A stretch of 64,000 nucleotides of DNA from Armigeres subalbatus. Its lineage: Eukaryota > Arthropoda > Insecta > Diptera > Culicidae. Below the pieces are notes generated by a model that was not told the origin of the DNA, did not search any database, and saw nothing but the letters and a program-made list of their open reading frames with translations. Numbering within the stretch: position 1 is the first letter of the stretch; every line of letters starts with the position of its first letter. Location: NCBI RefSeq assembly GCF_024139115.2, contig NC_085139.1, positions 14,479,533 to 14,543,532 of the forward strand. Direction: 5' to 3'. This document shows positions 1 through 12,233 of the stretch, one piece after another. A program made the translations under genes and the position numbers.

Positions 1-180
1 TAGTTCTCATTGTTGTCGTGGGCTCCAGGTAGGTTGTTGGTACATGTTTGCATTCTAAATAGTTTAAGTTGTTGTCATTAGCTCTAGGCAGTTATTGACA
101 AGGTGTGCAACCTCATTTTGATATATTCGCATTCCAAGTAGTTCTTGTTGTCATGGGTTCCAGGTAATATACAAACTTCA
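1..180. repeat. Degenerate tandem repeat, about 60-80 bp period
   Basis: A block of the form TAGTT..TTGTTGTC followed by GGCTCCAGG recurs near positions 1, 60 and 139 with drifting spacing. Only three imperfect copies are visible and the array may extend beyond the window edge. No coding signal is seen. Confidence 0.4.
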
Positions 181-375
181 TTCATATCACGTACGAAACT
201 GTTTATTCCTTGGAAATGCAAAATGTGAATAAATCCGAACGAGATAACTTGACGCCAAAACCGTAAGGAAAAAACGGGCTAATATAGCGAAGATCATGTA
301 CCGTGTTATTATAGTTATTCGTGTAAGCCTAGAGTCCTTACTCCATAAATTTCTAGGATGGCCATTAGCATATGC

Positions 376-985
376 CATGAACGCATTTCATTCTATGGAC
401 CACAAAGGACAAGTACCAAATTTAAAACAGGTTGATATATCTCTTGATCTTCTCTTATAAGTCTTACTTCCGAGTTTTCTTGGATGACCATAAAAATTGA
501 AACAACGCATTCTATTCTACGTACCATAAAGGGCATGTTTAACTTTTATGTTTAACTTATGGAAGCTTTTTATTCTGTATACCACAAAGAGCTTGTACCA
601 CTTGTTGAGCAATCCGAAAGATCTCTGGTTACGCGTGCAGATCTTAAGGCCTTTCCAGGATTTTCTTGGATGACCATGAACCTATGCAATGGACGCATTC
701 TATTCTATGTACCACAAAGGGCTTGTACCACTTTTGAAACAAGCCGAAAGATCTCTGGTTACGCGTGTAGATCTTAAGGCCTATTCCAGGGTTTTCTTGG
801 ATGACCATGAACCTATGCAATGGACGCATTCCATTCTATGTACCACAAAGGGGTTGTACCACTTTTTACACAAGACGAAAGATCTCTGGTTACGCGTGTA
901 GATCTTAAGGCCTTTTCCAGAGTATTCTTGGATGACCATGAACATATGCAATGGTTGCATTCTATCCAATGTACCACAAAACACA
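376..985. repeat. 131-bp tandem repeat, 4-5 units
   Basis: The block CTTGGATGACCATGAAC recurs at about 665, 796 and 927, an exact 131-bp period. The same unit carries TACCACAAAGGGCTTGTACC and GATCTCTGGTTACGCGTG. The last three units are near-identical; the first two are diverged and one carries an internal duplication near 540-560. Short overlapping ORFs in all frames are a by-product of the repeat (131 is not a multiple of 3) and are not called as genes. Confidence 0.9.
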
Positions 986-1254
986 GGTCCAAGCTACCGG
1001 AGGTTCTCGAAAAACTTTAAAGCATTGAAAATGATGATGAACGTTTTACTGTGCGTCATCAAGGATCTTACCACTTATGACTTCTTGATTTCTTGGCGTA
1101 CCAAGAACATCTTAAGGCCTCAGCACTAAAACAATGGGACGACCATGATAACGAAAACAATTTGGACGACCCTTATACCGAAATAGGTAAAAGACACATC
1201 TTATGACTAAAACTGCGTTAAATATCAAACTTTGCTTACTTAAAAGATTGCAAA

Positions 1255-1390
1255 CACTCCAAATTCCAAATAGCACTCCCTCCTTTTACGCTCTAAATTC
1301 CAAATAACGCTCCATCTTTTTACGCCCTAAATTCGAAATAACGTTCCCTCTTTTTACGCTCTGATTCCATTTACGCTCCCCCGTTTTGGG
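1255..1390. repeat. 34-bp tandem repeat
   Basis: AAATTCCAAATA-type starts lie at 1261, 1295 and 1329, a 34-bp period, each followed by ACGCTCC and a T-rich run. About 3.5 units are present; the last is shortened. Confidence 0.75.
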
Positions 1391-1477
1391 CGCAAAAAGA
1401 GGTTTTGCAGTATTTGATACGTTACGGTTACACAAAGATAATATTTCTATTTTTGTAAAATGGGTAAAAATATTACT

Positions 1478-1535
1478 CCGGATAATCGAGCCATTTTCTC
1501 CGGTTAATCGAGCCCCGGATAATCGAGTCCGGCCT
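1478..1535. repeat. Clustered GGATAATCGAG motifs
   Basis: Three close copies of CCGG(A/T)TAATCGAG(C/T) lie within 58 bp. Such motifs resemble the terminal sequences of pogo/Tigger-like DNA transposons, but no partner terminus or transposase is visible, so only the motif cluster is called. Confidence 0.4.
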
Positions 1536-1599
1536 GTAAAACTAAATAGAACGTCCGGTTTCAAGCATGCTTATCTATTTTGTATTTATAAGTTCTTTG

Positions 1600-4130
1600 A
1601 ATAGTTCGTTATTATAAATGACGACCTATATTAGCATTCATATCTTGATCAAAATTATTGAAAGCAGTTTTTTTCAAGGTTGCATGGATCGCATCACTTA
1701 CCAAGGTGAATCCTGATCTGTGCAACTATTTACCCCATCCAACTAGCATAAATCCCTCCTGTGACAACTGTGGAGATGCAGAGGTGATCTCGGTCTCTAG
1801 TAACAACGGATGTCACACAAACTATTCCTTCCTATCCCAGATGACCGTAAGGACGTGGCCGGTGCCGTTATTGATTTATTAATTACTGAGCTCTCGACAT
1901 GTGCACATTAAGGTTGGAGAGCTAATCCCAAGCCCCAACTGTTGGTTCCCTGTGCAATTTCGATTGATCTGATCAATTATAACGGGTCGGCCAGTAGCGT
2001 TTCCGGTTTAGAATTGGGCGGCTTATGCGCCACTCCTGGAAGGAGACCGCCCAACAAGTTTTCGTTGCCCGGCTTGAGACCTCCTTAGGGGAAGGGTCAC
2101 TTTTCTTAGAAAGAAAGCTGACTGGCCAATCCGAATACGTCCGTGTAACTTCTCGTTTCCGAGCGGACGCCTCTCATTCCGAAAGATTTCCCGGATAAAT
2201 TCTTCCGATATCCGACCTGGAACCACAGTCATTCAGGCGGTGGTTTTCCTTATCGGACCAACCCAAAAAGCTACCCGTTCCACCCCGTCCAAGACTGGAA
2301 AGCGATCAAAGGTCAGAATCGGGCTGACTACCCAGTAAACAAACCAAATATTCACTAACAAACGACCGCGAAGCAACATAAATTCATTAACCCTTAAATG
2401 CGCAATGTTGTTTTAAAACAACAAACCGAAAATACGTTTAATGTTAATGATTTCAATGGTTATTTACGTTAAAAATGTTTCCTACGATTTCTAAATAATT
2501 CTACATGCGTGTGCTCTCTTCCCTCTTCTCCTTTCGAGTTCTCTTCGCCGGCGGTATCTCCGGCTACGAATCTTCCTCCTCAAGCTGACTCCGACAATCT
2601 TCTCTGTACTCACTCTCACTTGTCACATGCGGTGAGCTTCACACGAGAGCCGTATCACTATGCTACTACGGACTCACGTAAACAAATTGTTGTGCCTCTA
2701 ATTGAGTCACATGGCCATGGACGACACAAACAATTATGCATGCATATTACTCACGGTTTTGACTAGCTAGTTTGGAGTGGACCTACGGATGGGGCCGGAG
2801 CTGCTTTGCGCACTACTCCGGGCCAGAAACTCACGCCGACGGACGGCGTATTGCGTCGATGTTGTACGGTCACTCACTCCCTCCTTCGGTGCGCGGGCTT
2901 ACGCATGGGCGTGGTACAAGCGTCCCTTCGTCTCCTGGCGCGCAAAGCAAAGTTGATGAGGCGCCGTCGGTAGTCGCTGACGATGATAACGACGACAACG
3001 GCGATCTGCTGCTATGCGGTTGGAGGTACGATGCAAATTGATTGGATGCTGTTTGCGGTGGGTTGGCTTCGCCTGCCAAAGGTGCGATGTTGACGGTTCG
3101 CCACCTTCTCCGGCCAAGTGTACCCCGGGAACTTTTGTAGCCGATGCGTGGGGTCAAAAGACGGTCTTATCACGGATGTAGTGTGTCGGCTGCCTTTGCT
3201 GCCACGGACCTATTAAAACAATTCACATAAGCACATACGCACGAGATTGGAGATGCTATCTTGCAAATTCACAAATAAACAAATTACCTTTTTGAACTCG
3301 GATCTACGCACACACAATTCACACGGAATCTTACTAATTGAGCGTCTATTACTTATGCTCGACTACAGGGAAACAAAGAATATAAATTAGCAAACACCTA
3401 TTTAGAACTATGTCACTTTTACCTTATGAAACACACTACGGCACGGAACAAAATTGACCGCTTTTGCCTCTCCCACGGAACGGAACAAAGTGAACGATTC
3501 CGGGCTGGAAAAATCCTCAGATACCGCGAAATTTTAGACATTGTCTCCAAAGTTCGCGAAATTCAACGAAGTTGAAATTTGCAAACCCGAGCATCAAAAG
3601 AATTTATCCACGAAATCCCCCAAAATCGTGCATCTCATTCCCACAGACGATTCAAATTAGCCCGTAAGCTTGCTCCCTAAGAATCGTGCCAAGCGTGGAA
3701 TGCCGGACAAGCCAAAGGTCAACGCAGCTTCAAAAGACCGGCGTGCGGGTCGTTGGCCGCAAGCCACGCGCTACTTTTGGCGTCATGATGCGCTATATGC
3801 TGGCTAAACCCCATGTGTTTCCTTGGTAGCTGACTGTAGGGAACTCACAAGACTCAATTCTTAGCGTAGGTAATTCAATAGCGTACTTCTAGACCATTCT
3901 TGTGGTGATCCAACACAAAGATTTATTTCCAAAGACGCAACTGGACATGCAAAGTTTTATAATTTAAATAAATAACAAAATGAATATATTTACAGAGATA
4001 AACTAAACATTGAAATAAATAAATAAAAAAATATGACGTACTCGCTACACAATCTTGCAATTTTGCAACTACGAATTGTGCGGTCATCAAGCTCAAGCTC
4101 AAATTGAGACCTGCTGATATGCTTTAGGCA
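1600..4130. other. Unassigned non-repetitive sequence
   Basis: No convincing gene is visible. 1650-1950 reads like a fragment of a dispersed element but I cannot name it. 2500-3200 is GC-rich and CpG-rich, with short ORFs on both strands (longest under 100 codons) and no recognisable domain. 3200-4100 becomes AT-rich. Confidence 0.5.
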
Positions 4131-7100
4131 AATGATTTTGCAGGATCATAAAAAGAAAGTTTGGTGTGAAGCATTAGTCATCTTTGTGTTTCATTATTTC
4201 TCTCAAAAATACAAATTTCTATTGAAAAATGCAGAAGCCCTCCGAACCGTGCAATATGCAAATAACAAAGTGATACAATCTGCATTCCACCCCCGGCATG
4301 AAGTTCATAATTTAACAATAATGTTGTCTGAGACAGCGGAGTGTCATCCATAAGTAATGAAGCAACGCGCGAATAGTTTGGCGTTTGCAAACGCTTTCCC
4401 ACTCCCAGACCAGCGCACTATTTCCTGATTTACAGCCTCATTATTCCACGTCCTGACATCCTGTACAAAAACCAGCTCATCTTGCCGGCAACAAGAGAGT
4501 GCCGTAAATTACTATTCATGTAACTTGGCTTCTTTTGCTGCCACCGCCATCGTCGTCAGCGAGCCCCGCTTCGTTTCTAACTGTCTGGCAATGAAAAATT
4601 TACAAGCTAATAAAATTCCAAACCGCCTCGACCTCCCAGCCGCTGGTTGAATATTTTCCATTGTTCTATAGTTAATGTAGCCACAACTAACCAACCAAGC
4701 AACAATCAGTCGACGAACGAGGAGCAAGTGGAAAATAATTTAAAGATCCCTCCCAACAACCGCCGTGCCAAGCCCGTGGACGATAATGTATTCTCATCTT
4801 CGAGTTTCCCTCCCGCACGGAGCGAATAAGATGTAATAAGCGGCACTCCGCTTTCCCGGAGGCTATTTCTATTACGCGCGCCTTCCATCGGCAAGAGCCA
4901 ACCGCAAGCCCGGTCGGTCCGCAAATTTCCAAGATCTAAAAGTGTGGAAAAGCGTAAGAAAAACGCGACACAATCTCGCGTCACCAACGCCGTCACCGCA
5001 ACCGCAGATGCTGACGACGACGACGACGGCAACAACGACCATTCCACGGGACACCGCATCCGCATTTATCTCCACTTTTGATCCCTAATTATTTTCTTTT
5101 CTGTCTGTTATCCCCAACGTGTGGTGTGGTGGTCTTCGAGGCGAAGGCTGTTTCGAAGGGAGGAATAGGCGAAATACATTGTCTTATGATTAAAGATCCG
5201 AATTCTGGAGAAATTTTCTAGGGTAACGAACGGGTACTTTCGTTAGAGGTCCGATTTCCATCATCGTAGGACCGAGAGCGAATGAAGGCCATCTTCTTTC
5301 AACTGCGTAGTATCAGATATCAGTATCTTTGTATCAGATCTTGCTTTCTGAGCGAATATTTTGATACGATGGAGTGTTAGAAAAAAAACTGCCTTATTGG
5401 ATCCTAAATGCATTTCTACAAGTGTAAGTAGGAAAGTTATTTGATTCATACAAATTGACTTTTACTCCTAAGTTACAATAAGGTTGACCCATCCGCTATT
5501 AAAGGGCGTTCGGTAATGTCTTTTGAAGTAAGACGAGAAAAACAGATTTTTTAGCCATTCCAGCTTGTTATATCGGCTTAGCAACTTCTAATGCTCGGTG
5601 GCTAAGTCCAGTCTGACAGACTAATCCAAGTGGTTATTAATGTACTGCCAATGACAACCGGTCAGATGGTAAAAATCGAAATTCGGATTGAAAGTAAGCA
5701 GCAAGGGCTGGTAAAGCGACAAAGAATAAGAAACATGCTGCATTTTCATCAATTTACCATCATCTTTAATCAATTTACCATAACGACTTAGTTTTTCGCT
5801 AGTATTTGTTAGCATTTTGGGATACTGTCAAAAGCTTAGAACTGCTTGCCGCTTGAGCTGCTTTATTTTAGAAGCTACTCGTTCACCTGCAAGTTTCAAA
5901 TCCAAGATTGAATTTCTCTCACGTCGTTCTTATCTTCCACACGAAGCTCTACATGTTTGACCGATAATGTCATCATGGCTTTACTGGATCAGGGTGCAAA
6001 TCCTGCGTAAATCGTTGTCTGCCTCCGTCGTCGTCGATAGGTGTGTCACTACCGGATGAATTCTTTTTCCCGATGCAGACCGAAAGAGGGGGCGACCAAT
6101 GTTTACATTTTTCTTCTCTTGCTTTCCTTTTTTTCCTGACACTTGCGGCTCAATGGAAGATTATGTTTTCCATCCCGTTGTCATTCCGCCCCCGCCTGAA
6201 ATCGACGGGATGCAGATCCGACCCAAGAAGGACGAATCGCTGAACATAAAAGCCTTTGTCCCTGGTCATGCTGCCTTTCATCCCGTTTTGAGACCATCGT
6301 CATCGGCATCGGTAGGAAGCCCGAGACAGGAAGACGACTTGTCATATATCTTATATTTATTTCCTAACGTGATTTTATGGGTCCTCTCGTGTTGAGGTAA
6401 ACCATCGCCTCGCATAGTTATGGTTTATTGGTTTATGAAGGATCGAGAAAAGAAATAGAAATCTTGAACCGCCCCGAACCAGACGAGGTCCGCCAGGAAC
6501 GACTCAAACAAATCACGAAGGAGACGCGGCTAGAGTAATCATAAGGATTATGTAGCTGTCCCAATCTTTCAATTTATCTCCGCTACGCTTCCCATTTCCT
6601 GCGGGCTTTTCCGGTAGAACCTGGGATGCGGATGGAGAAAGCGAGTGAACAGCGGAGCGGGTGACTTGAAAATATGAGTTTCACCAGCTTTTTGCTCCGA
6701 ATGTATTTGCCTTTGCTGATCCTTTTTGTCCTGCCCTTCATCTGTGGGACATGGTTTGACATTTTTTTTTCATCTAATATACTGCGTCTGGTACGGAGGG
6801 CAGTTTGAAAAGATTTAAGAAGAACAATTTCGGTCAATTTTCCATTTCATTTTTAACAAGGAGATTTCCTGTCGGGTTTAACTGCTTGTGGGCTCGTGAC
6901 CTTTGAAATAATGGTGAAATTGGCTGAATTGTCAAGGGAGTCTATTTTGCATGATAAAAATTTGGTGTGTGATGAGGTTTGAAATGAAATTGCTTTTAAG
7001 GATTACGCGTAATCCTTTTATTGCGTCCATTGAATGTCAATAGTGCATTAGTATACTAAAACATTAAATTATACTTCGACTATCGAAAACATACTGGTAC

Positions 7101-7240
7101 CGAATGAATTTAATTTTATTATACGGTTAAAATACTACATATTATTCACAAATAATTTACCATAATTTTATTACATCTTACTAGGTTTTTAAATCGAAAA
7201 ATAGTTAGCAATTCTTAAGCACTATTTTGCGTACATCTCA
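4130..7240. other. Unassigned, probably intergenic or intronic
   Basis: No tandem repeats, inverted repeats or retrotransposon motifs are visible. 4500-5080 and 6000-6850 are richer in GC and in GAC/CGT-type trinucleotides than their surroundings, which could reflect unique regulatory or intronic sequence, but no splice-bounded coding exon can be supported. Confidence 0.5.
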
Positions 7241-7244
7241 TTGA

Positions 7245-9297
7245 CTTCCTTTCAAGAGGCTCGGAAGCCTCCTTTCAAGAGGCTCGGAAGCCTCCTTTCA
7301 AGAGGCTCGGAAGCCTCCTTTCAAGAGGCTCGGAAGCCTCCTTTCAAGAGGCTCGGAAGCCTCCTTTCAAGAGGCTCAGCTCCTTTCAAGAGGCCTCGGA
7401 AGCCTCCTTCAAGAGGCCTGGAAGCCTCCTTTCAAGAGGCTCAGCCTCCTTTCAAGAGGCTCAGCCTCCTTTCAAGAGGCTCAGAAGCCTCCTTTCAAGA
7501 GGCTCAGAAGCCTCCTTTCAAGAGGCCTGGAAGCCTCCTTCAAGAGGCTCAGAAGCCTCCTTTCAAGAGGCCTGGAAGCCTCCTTTCAAGAGGCCCCAGA
7601 AGCCTCCTTTCAAGAGGCTCAGAGCCTCCTTTCAAGAGGCTCCGGAAGCCTCCTTTCAAGAGGCTCGGAAGCCTCCTTTCAAGAGGCCCAGGCCTCCTTT
7701 CAAGAGGCCTCAAGCCTCCTTTCAAAGAGGCTCAAGCCTCCTTTCAAGAGGCCTGGAAGCCTCCTTTCAAGAGGCCTCAGAAGCCTCCTTTCAAGAGGCC
7801 TGAAGCCTCCTTTCAAGAGGCTCCTGGAAGCCTCCTTTCAAGAGGCTCGGAAGCCTCCTTTCAAGAGGCCTGGAAGCCTCCTTTCAAGAGGCTCAGGAAG
7901 CCTCCTTTCAAGAGGCTCAGAGCCTCCTTTCAAGAGGCCTCAAGCCTCCTTTCAAGCTCAGGCCTCCTTTCAAGAGGCTCAGAAGCCTCCTTCAAGAGGC
8001 TCAGGCCTCCCTTTCAAGAGGCCCAGCCTCCTTTCAAGAGGCCTGGAAGCCTCCTTTCAAGAGGCCTGGAAGCCTCCTTTCAAGAGGCTCAGGCCTCCTT
8101 TCAAGAGGCTCAGAGCCTCCTTTCAAGAGGCTCCAGAAGCCTCCTTTCAAGAGGCTCAGGAAGCCTCCTTTCAAGAGGCCTGGAAGCCTCCTTTCAAGAG
8201 AGCTCAAGCCTCCTTCAAGAGGCTCGAAGCCTCCTTTCAAGAGGCTGGAAGCCTCCTTCAAGAGGCTCAAGCCTCCTTTCAAGAGGCTCAGAAGCCTCCT
8301 TTCAAGAGGCTCAAGCCTCCCTTTCAAGAGGCCTCAGGAAGCCTCCTTTCAAGAGGCCTCAAGCCTCCTTTCAAGAGGCTCCTGGAAGCCTCCTTCAAGA
8401 GGCTCAGGAAGCCTCCTTTCAAGAGGCCTCAGAAGCCTCCTTTCAAGAGGCCTGGAAGCCTCCTTTCAAGAGGCCTCAGAAGCCTCCTTCAAGAGGCCTC
8501 GGAAGCCTCCTTTCAAGAGGCTCAAAGGCCTCCTTTCAAGAGGCCTCAAAGCCTCCTTTCAAGAGGCTCTGGAAGCCTCCTTTCAAGAGGCCTGGAAGCC
8601 CCTCCTTCAAGAGGCCCGGAAGCCTCCTTTCAAGAGGCCTCAAGCCTCCTTTCAAGAGGCTCAGAAGCCTCCTTTCAAGAGGCTCAGGCCTCCTTTCAAG
8701 AGGCTCTGGAAGCCTCCTTTCAAGAGGCCCCAGCCTCCTTTCAAGAGGCTCAGAAGCCTCCTTTCAAGAGGCTCAGAAGCCTCCTTTCAAGAGGCTCAAA
8801 GCCTCCTTTCAAGAGGCTCAGAAGCCTCCTTCAAGAGGCCTGGAAGCCTCCTTTCAAGAGGCCTCAGGAAGCCTCCTTTCAAGAGGCCCGGAAGCCTCCT
8901 TTCAAGAGGCTCAGAGCCTCCTTCAAGAGGCTCAGGAAGCCCTCCTTTCAAGAGGCTCAGAGCCTCCTTTCAAGAGGCTCAGAGCCTCCTTCCAAGAGGC
9001 TCGAACAGCCTCCTTTCAAGAGGCTCGAACAGCCTCCTTTCAAGAGTCTCGGAAGCTTCCTTTCAAGAGGCTCGGAAGCCTCCTTTCAAGAGGCTCGGAA
9101 GCCTCCTTTCAAGAGGCTCGGAAGCCTCCTTTCAAGAGGCTCGGAAGCCTCCTTTCAAGAGGCTCGGAAGCCTCCTTTCAAGAGGCTCGGAAGTCTCCTT
9201 TCAAGAGGCTCGGAAGTCTCCTTCCAAGAGGCTCGGAAGCCTCCTTTCAAGAGGCTCGGAAGCCTCCTTTCAAGAGGCTCGGAAGCCTCCTTTCAAG
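7245..9297 (+). repeat. 23-bp satellite array 1 (about 89 units)
   Basis: The unit is 23 bp and contains GAGGCTCGGAAGCCTC, a 6-bp stem (GAGGCT/AGCCTC) around a CGGA loop, followed by CTTTCAA. Because 23 is not a multiple of 3 and no frame of the unit on this strand makes a stop, a 717-codon frame runs through it; its 23-residue period is simply the three frames read in turn. The opposite strand meets TGA every 69 nt. Outer units (7245-7375 and 9050-9297) are nearly perfect, while the central units vary (CTCAG, CCTGG, single-base indels). The array ends abruptly at the LINE remnant. It is read here as satellite DNA, not as a gene. Confidence 0.93.
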
Positions 9298-9304
9298 CCT
9301 GCGC

Positions 9305-10990
9305 GGACCAACCTTTCTCGTCGCTCACCGAGTTCACCGGCACGATTCTAGCCGCCCGGACCCGTCCCGGACCTCAGCACAGCACAATTTCTGACCCTGC
9401 ACAAGTTGCCAATGCTCTCGGTGACTACTTTGCCTCCCTGGTAGCAGTCTCCCAGTACCCAGCCATAGTTCACAGGACCATCGCTACTCGTAGTCTACAA
9501 CGCAGCAATATCCTTATTCCCGCGGATCCCTTCCCGGATGCCTGCTGAACCAGCCTTGCGCTTGCCAAGTGCAACGGGAACTCATCCGGACCGGATGAGT
9601 TGGGGTTTCCCATGATAAAACGGCTCTCCCCGTCCGCGAAAGCCCTTTTTTCTTAAGCTCGTCAACCACATTTGAGAAAACCGCACGTTGCCGGACGAGT
9701 GGAGGAAAAGTTTCGTTGTGCCCATCCCGAAGGGCAGCGTGGCTGGCCGCGATGCATCAAAGCTCAGGCCAATCCCCCTGTCCTCGTGTGCGTCTAATAC
9801 CGTCGAGAGGATGGTCAATCGGCGACTCAGGGAGAAACTGGAAGCTGACGGAAGCTTTGGCTACCGTCAACACGCTTTTTGCCCAGGCTATGGCACCAGC
9901 CTATACTTGCCACCCTGGGCAGCGTGCTCCAAGATGCGTATGAGGAAGGCAAGCAGGTTGACTATGTGTCAATAGATATCGCCAAGGCTTTTAGCCGAAC
10001 CTGGACCCCTTTGGTCCTTAGAAAACTACAAGACTGGGGTATCACAGGCAACATGCTTGCTTTCGAAAGAAAAATCCTCACCCGATGAACCTTCCAAGTG
10101 CTCATTGGCGGCACAGCATCGGACGAGTACCCTGAAGAAACTGGTGTTCTCCAAGGGTCTGTACTAGCATTGACGCTTTTCCTCATCGCTGTGGAAAGAG
10201 GCTTCAACTTTATACCCGCCTGTCTTCAACAGCTACGTACGGCTGGCCTCCGGTCTACTTCCGTCCACTCCCGCTGAAGCTGCTTGAGACGTTGATGCCG
10301 GCATTCTTCCTTTCCGGCATCGGACTTTGATGGCCATCTGTCGCAAAGCCGCCTCTTCCGCTGCTACCACCTCAGGAGATGCCAAGATCCCTCCCCTCGA
10401 TGAGGCTGACCGGATCCTGAAAATAGTACCATTACACCCCCCCACACTTCCCCCAGTGGCACAGATCCACTGGCACAAAGGGCTGGCTGATTCCTCCTGT
10501 TAACATCGAGGTTCCAAAGAGGTGATAACACAGATGAACTCCGAACATCCGTACTGAAGCCCTTCAAAATGAGACTCCGAAACACCCCTGGATCCAGGGA
10601 ATCCTTTCAGGTATGATCCCCAGTACCACCTTCGCCTGGATCCCCACCCAGTCAACACAAAATCGCATATGATGCAACATAAGATGCTAAAGTGGAGGCG
10701 ATATACGTACATATTGTATGGGGAAGTACCTATATGGCCTCCACTTTAGCATCTTATGCGACATCATATACGATCTTGTGTTGACTGGGCAGCTACTGCG
10801 GCATTAGGGGAAATACCGAAGCCGATTCCCTGGCCAGTGTCGGACATGAGGGCAATTTACCCGCTCCGTCCTGCTGGCCGTAAGGAAATGGATGAAGAGC
10901 GTCGTCGGCCAAGACTGGGCTCAGACTTTGGTCGAAAGGTCGAAAATCCAGGGATTTTCTTTTTTTTGCAAAAGTTTGGCGAGTAATTTA
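9305..10990 (+). pseudogene. I/LOA-like LINE remnant: reverse transcriptase and RNase H
   Basis: A non-LTR retrotransposon ORF2 decayed by frameshifts and stops. In order: a pre-RT segment with SGPDELGFPM-like residues (about 9580); RT motifs with DEWRKSFVVPIPKG and LRPIPLSSCASNTVERM (9690-9840); VDYVSIDIAKAF (about 9958), the catalytic-Asp block with D kept; a GVLQGSVLALTLFLIA block (about 10140); a post-RT stretch with LASGLLPSTPAEAA; and, beyond a foldback, GNTEADSLASVGHEG (about 10805), the end of an RNase H domain. At least three frames are needed to follow it, and the FADD region is missing. An RNase H tail together with this RT layout suits the I/LOA/R1 group; the exact clade is inference. 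It abuts the satellite array on its 5' side. Confidence 0.75.
10647..10789. mobile_element. Foldback element, 58-bp arms
   Basis: Arms at 10647-10704 and 10732-10789 are reverse complements with about five mismatches, separated by 27 bp. Both outer ends read CCCAGTCAACACAA. The hairpin interrupts the RNase H region of the surrounding LINE remnant. No target duplication could be defined. Confidence 0.85.
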
Positions 10991-10999
10991 AGGGTAAGG

Positions 11000-11640
11000 C
11001 CTTTAAATCAACTTCGATCCTTTAGAGGCAAACTATGTACCACCGGAGTACAGCGCAAAAACAGGATCTTTGCAGGACACCAAGGTCGCAGAAGGACCAG
11101 AGCTTCACCGTACCAAGACACAGCGAAACTACTCGCAGTAGTTCCACTGACAATTTTTCCACCAGAAACTGTGATATCTACCTCACGAAACTAAACCTTG
11201 CTGCAACCTTTTTTATATTAATTTTATCACTGTGTTGTTTCATCAATTTTCAATGTTTTGATCATCACGTTTATTTTGAAGTGTTTATATTAAGTTACAA
11301 TTAATCGCCAATTCCCTGGTTGGTACGCTAGGGCGGCCTCTCTGGCTTACTCAACAAACAATTTAAGCTGAACAACCTAGTTTTTTTTTAGCTAAAAAGG
11401 CTAATTTTCAATAAAATAGGCCCTTGTTCAGTTTGCCATTGAGACTGCTATCCTTCCTCGACCGAACGACAAAAATATTAAAGTCCATCGATAAACGGAA
11501 ACTATCATATTTTGTGACGATCTCCGATTTTCGCAATAGCAAAGTGTATCCCAATATAGAAAACACAGACGTAGTCATACGTCAAAAGAAACGTACACTT
11601 GAGCACTTCCTATGACAACAAATATTATCAGCTTTGAATA
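11000..11640. other. Unassigned sequence after the LINE remnant
   Basis: 10990-11190 may still be 3' sequence of the LINE, but no motif can be named. The rest is AT-rich and shows no coding or repeat structure. Confidence 0.4.
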
Positions 11641-11653
11641 TGAAATCCGCGCT

Positions 11654-12130
11654 TCAAGGGTCCTACAGAACTTCTATAGACAATTTAGAATTTTCCAGAA
11701 AACAAAAATAAATTAGAACTCCAAAAAAAATGGCAAATATAAAAATAGAATTTCCCATAATGAAATCAAAATGTACCATTGAAAAAAATACTAAATTTCA
11801 ATATCAGCAAAAAGTAATTACAAAATTTTCCACAAAATAAATATTTTTTTATCATAAAAAACAAAAAACAAATCACACAAAATGATAAATAAAAAACAAT
11901 AAAAAAAATTAGAAAATTTCCATAAAAAATTCAAAAAAGCAATAAAATTAATAAAAATTTCTATAAACAATTAACATTTTTATATAGGGGGTCATCTTTG
12001 GAAAAAATACCCAGTTTTATTGATTTTTTATAATTCTGGAATTTTTTTATATTTTTTATTGCTCTTTATTAATTATTTTGTGAAAAAAAAAATTCTGTAT
12101 TTCTGTGGAAAATTTTGTAATCTTCTTTTT
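11654..12130. mobile_element. AT-rich foldback, left arm and start of right arm
   Basis: 11654-11990 is A-rich with recurring AAAATTTTCCA-type words; 12000-12130 is its T-rich counterpart. ATTACAAAATTTTCCACA at about 11817 matches its exact reverse complement at about 12103. The turn lies near 11990. The T-rich arm appears to resume at 15850-16131 (see that entry). Confidence 0.6.
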
Positions 12131-12233
12131 CATCTTACATAAAAAAAATAATTAAGATTTCCTTCCTGACGATTTCAGTCGCAAACAGGTTGACCGATTT
12201 GCAAGATTTTTCCCCTTTTATTTTATTATTTAT

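Noticed and set aside
376..985. CRISPR-like array
   Set aside because: The whole 131-bp unit is repeated without unique spacers, and the window is eukaryotic.
6099..6395. 98-codon frame with a proline-rich middle
   Set aside because: The upstream half is a T-rich hydrophobic run, there is no splice or promoter context, and no family is recognised.
7241..9394. 717-codon open frame over satellite array 1 (and 509 codons over array 2)
   Set aside because: The frame starts at TTG, follows the 23-bp unit through all three phases, and shows only repeat-derived sequence. No domain, promoter or codon bias supports a protein.
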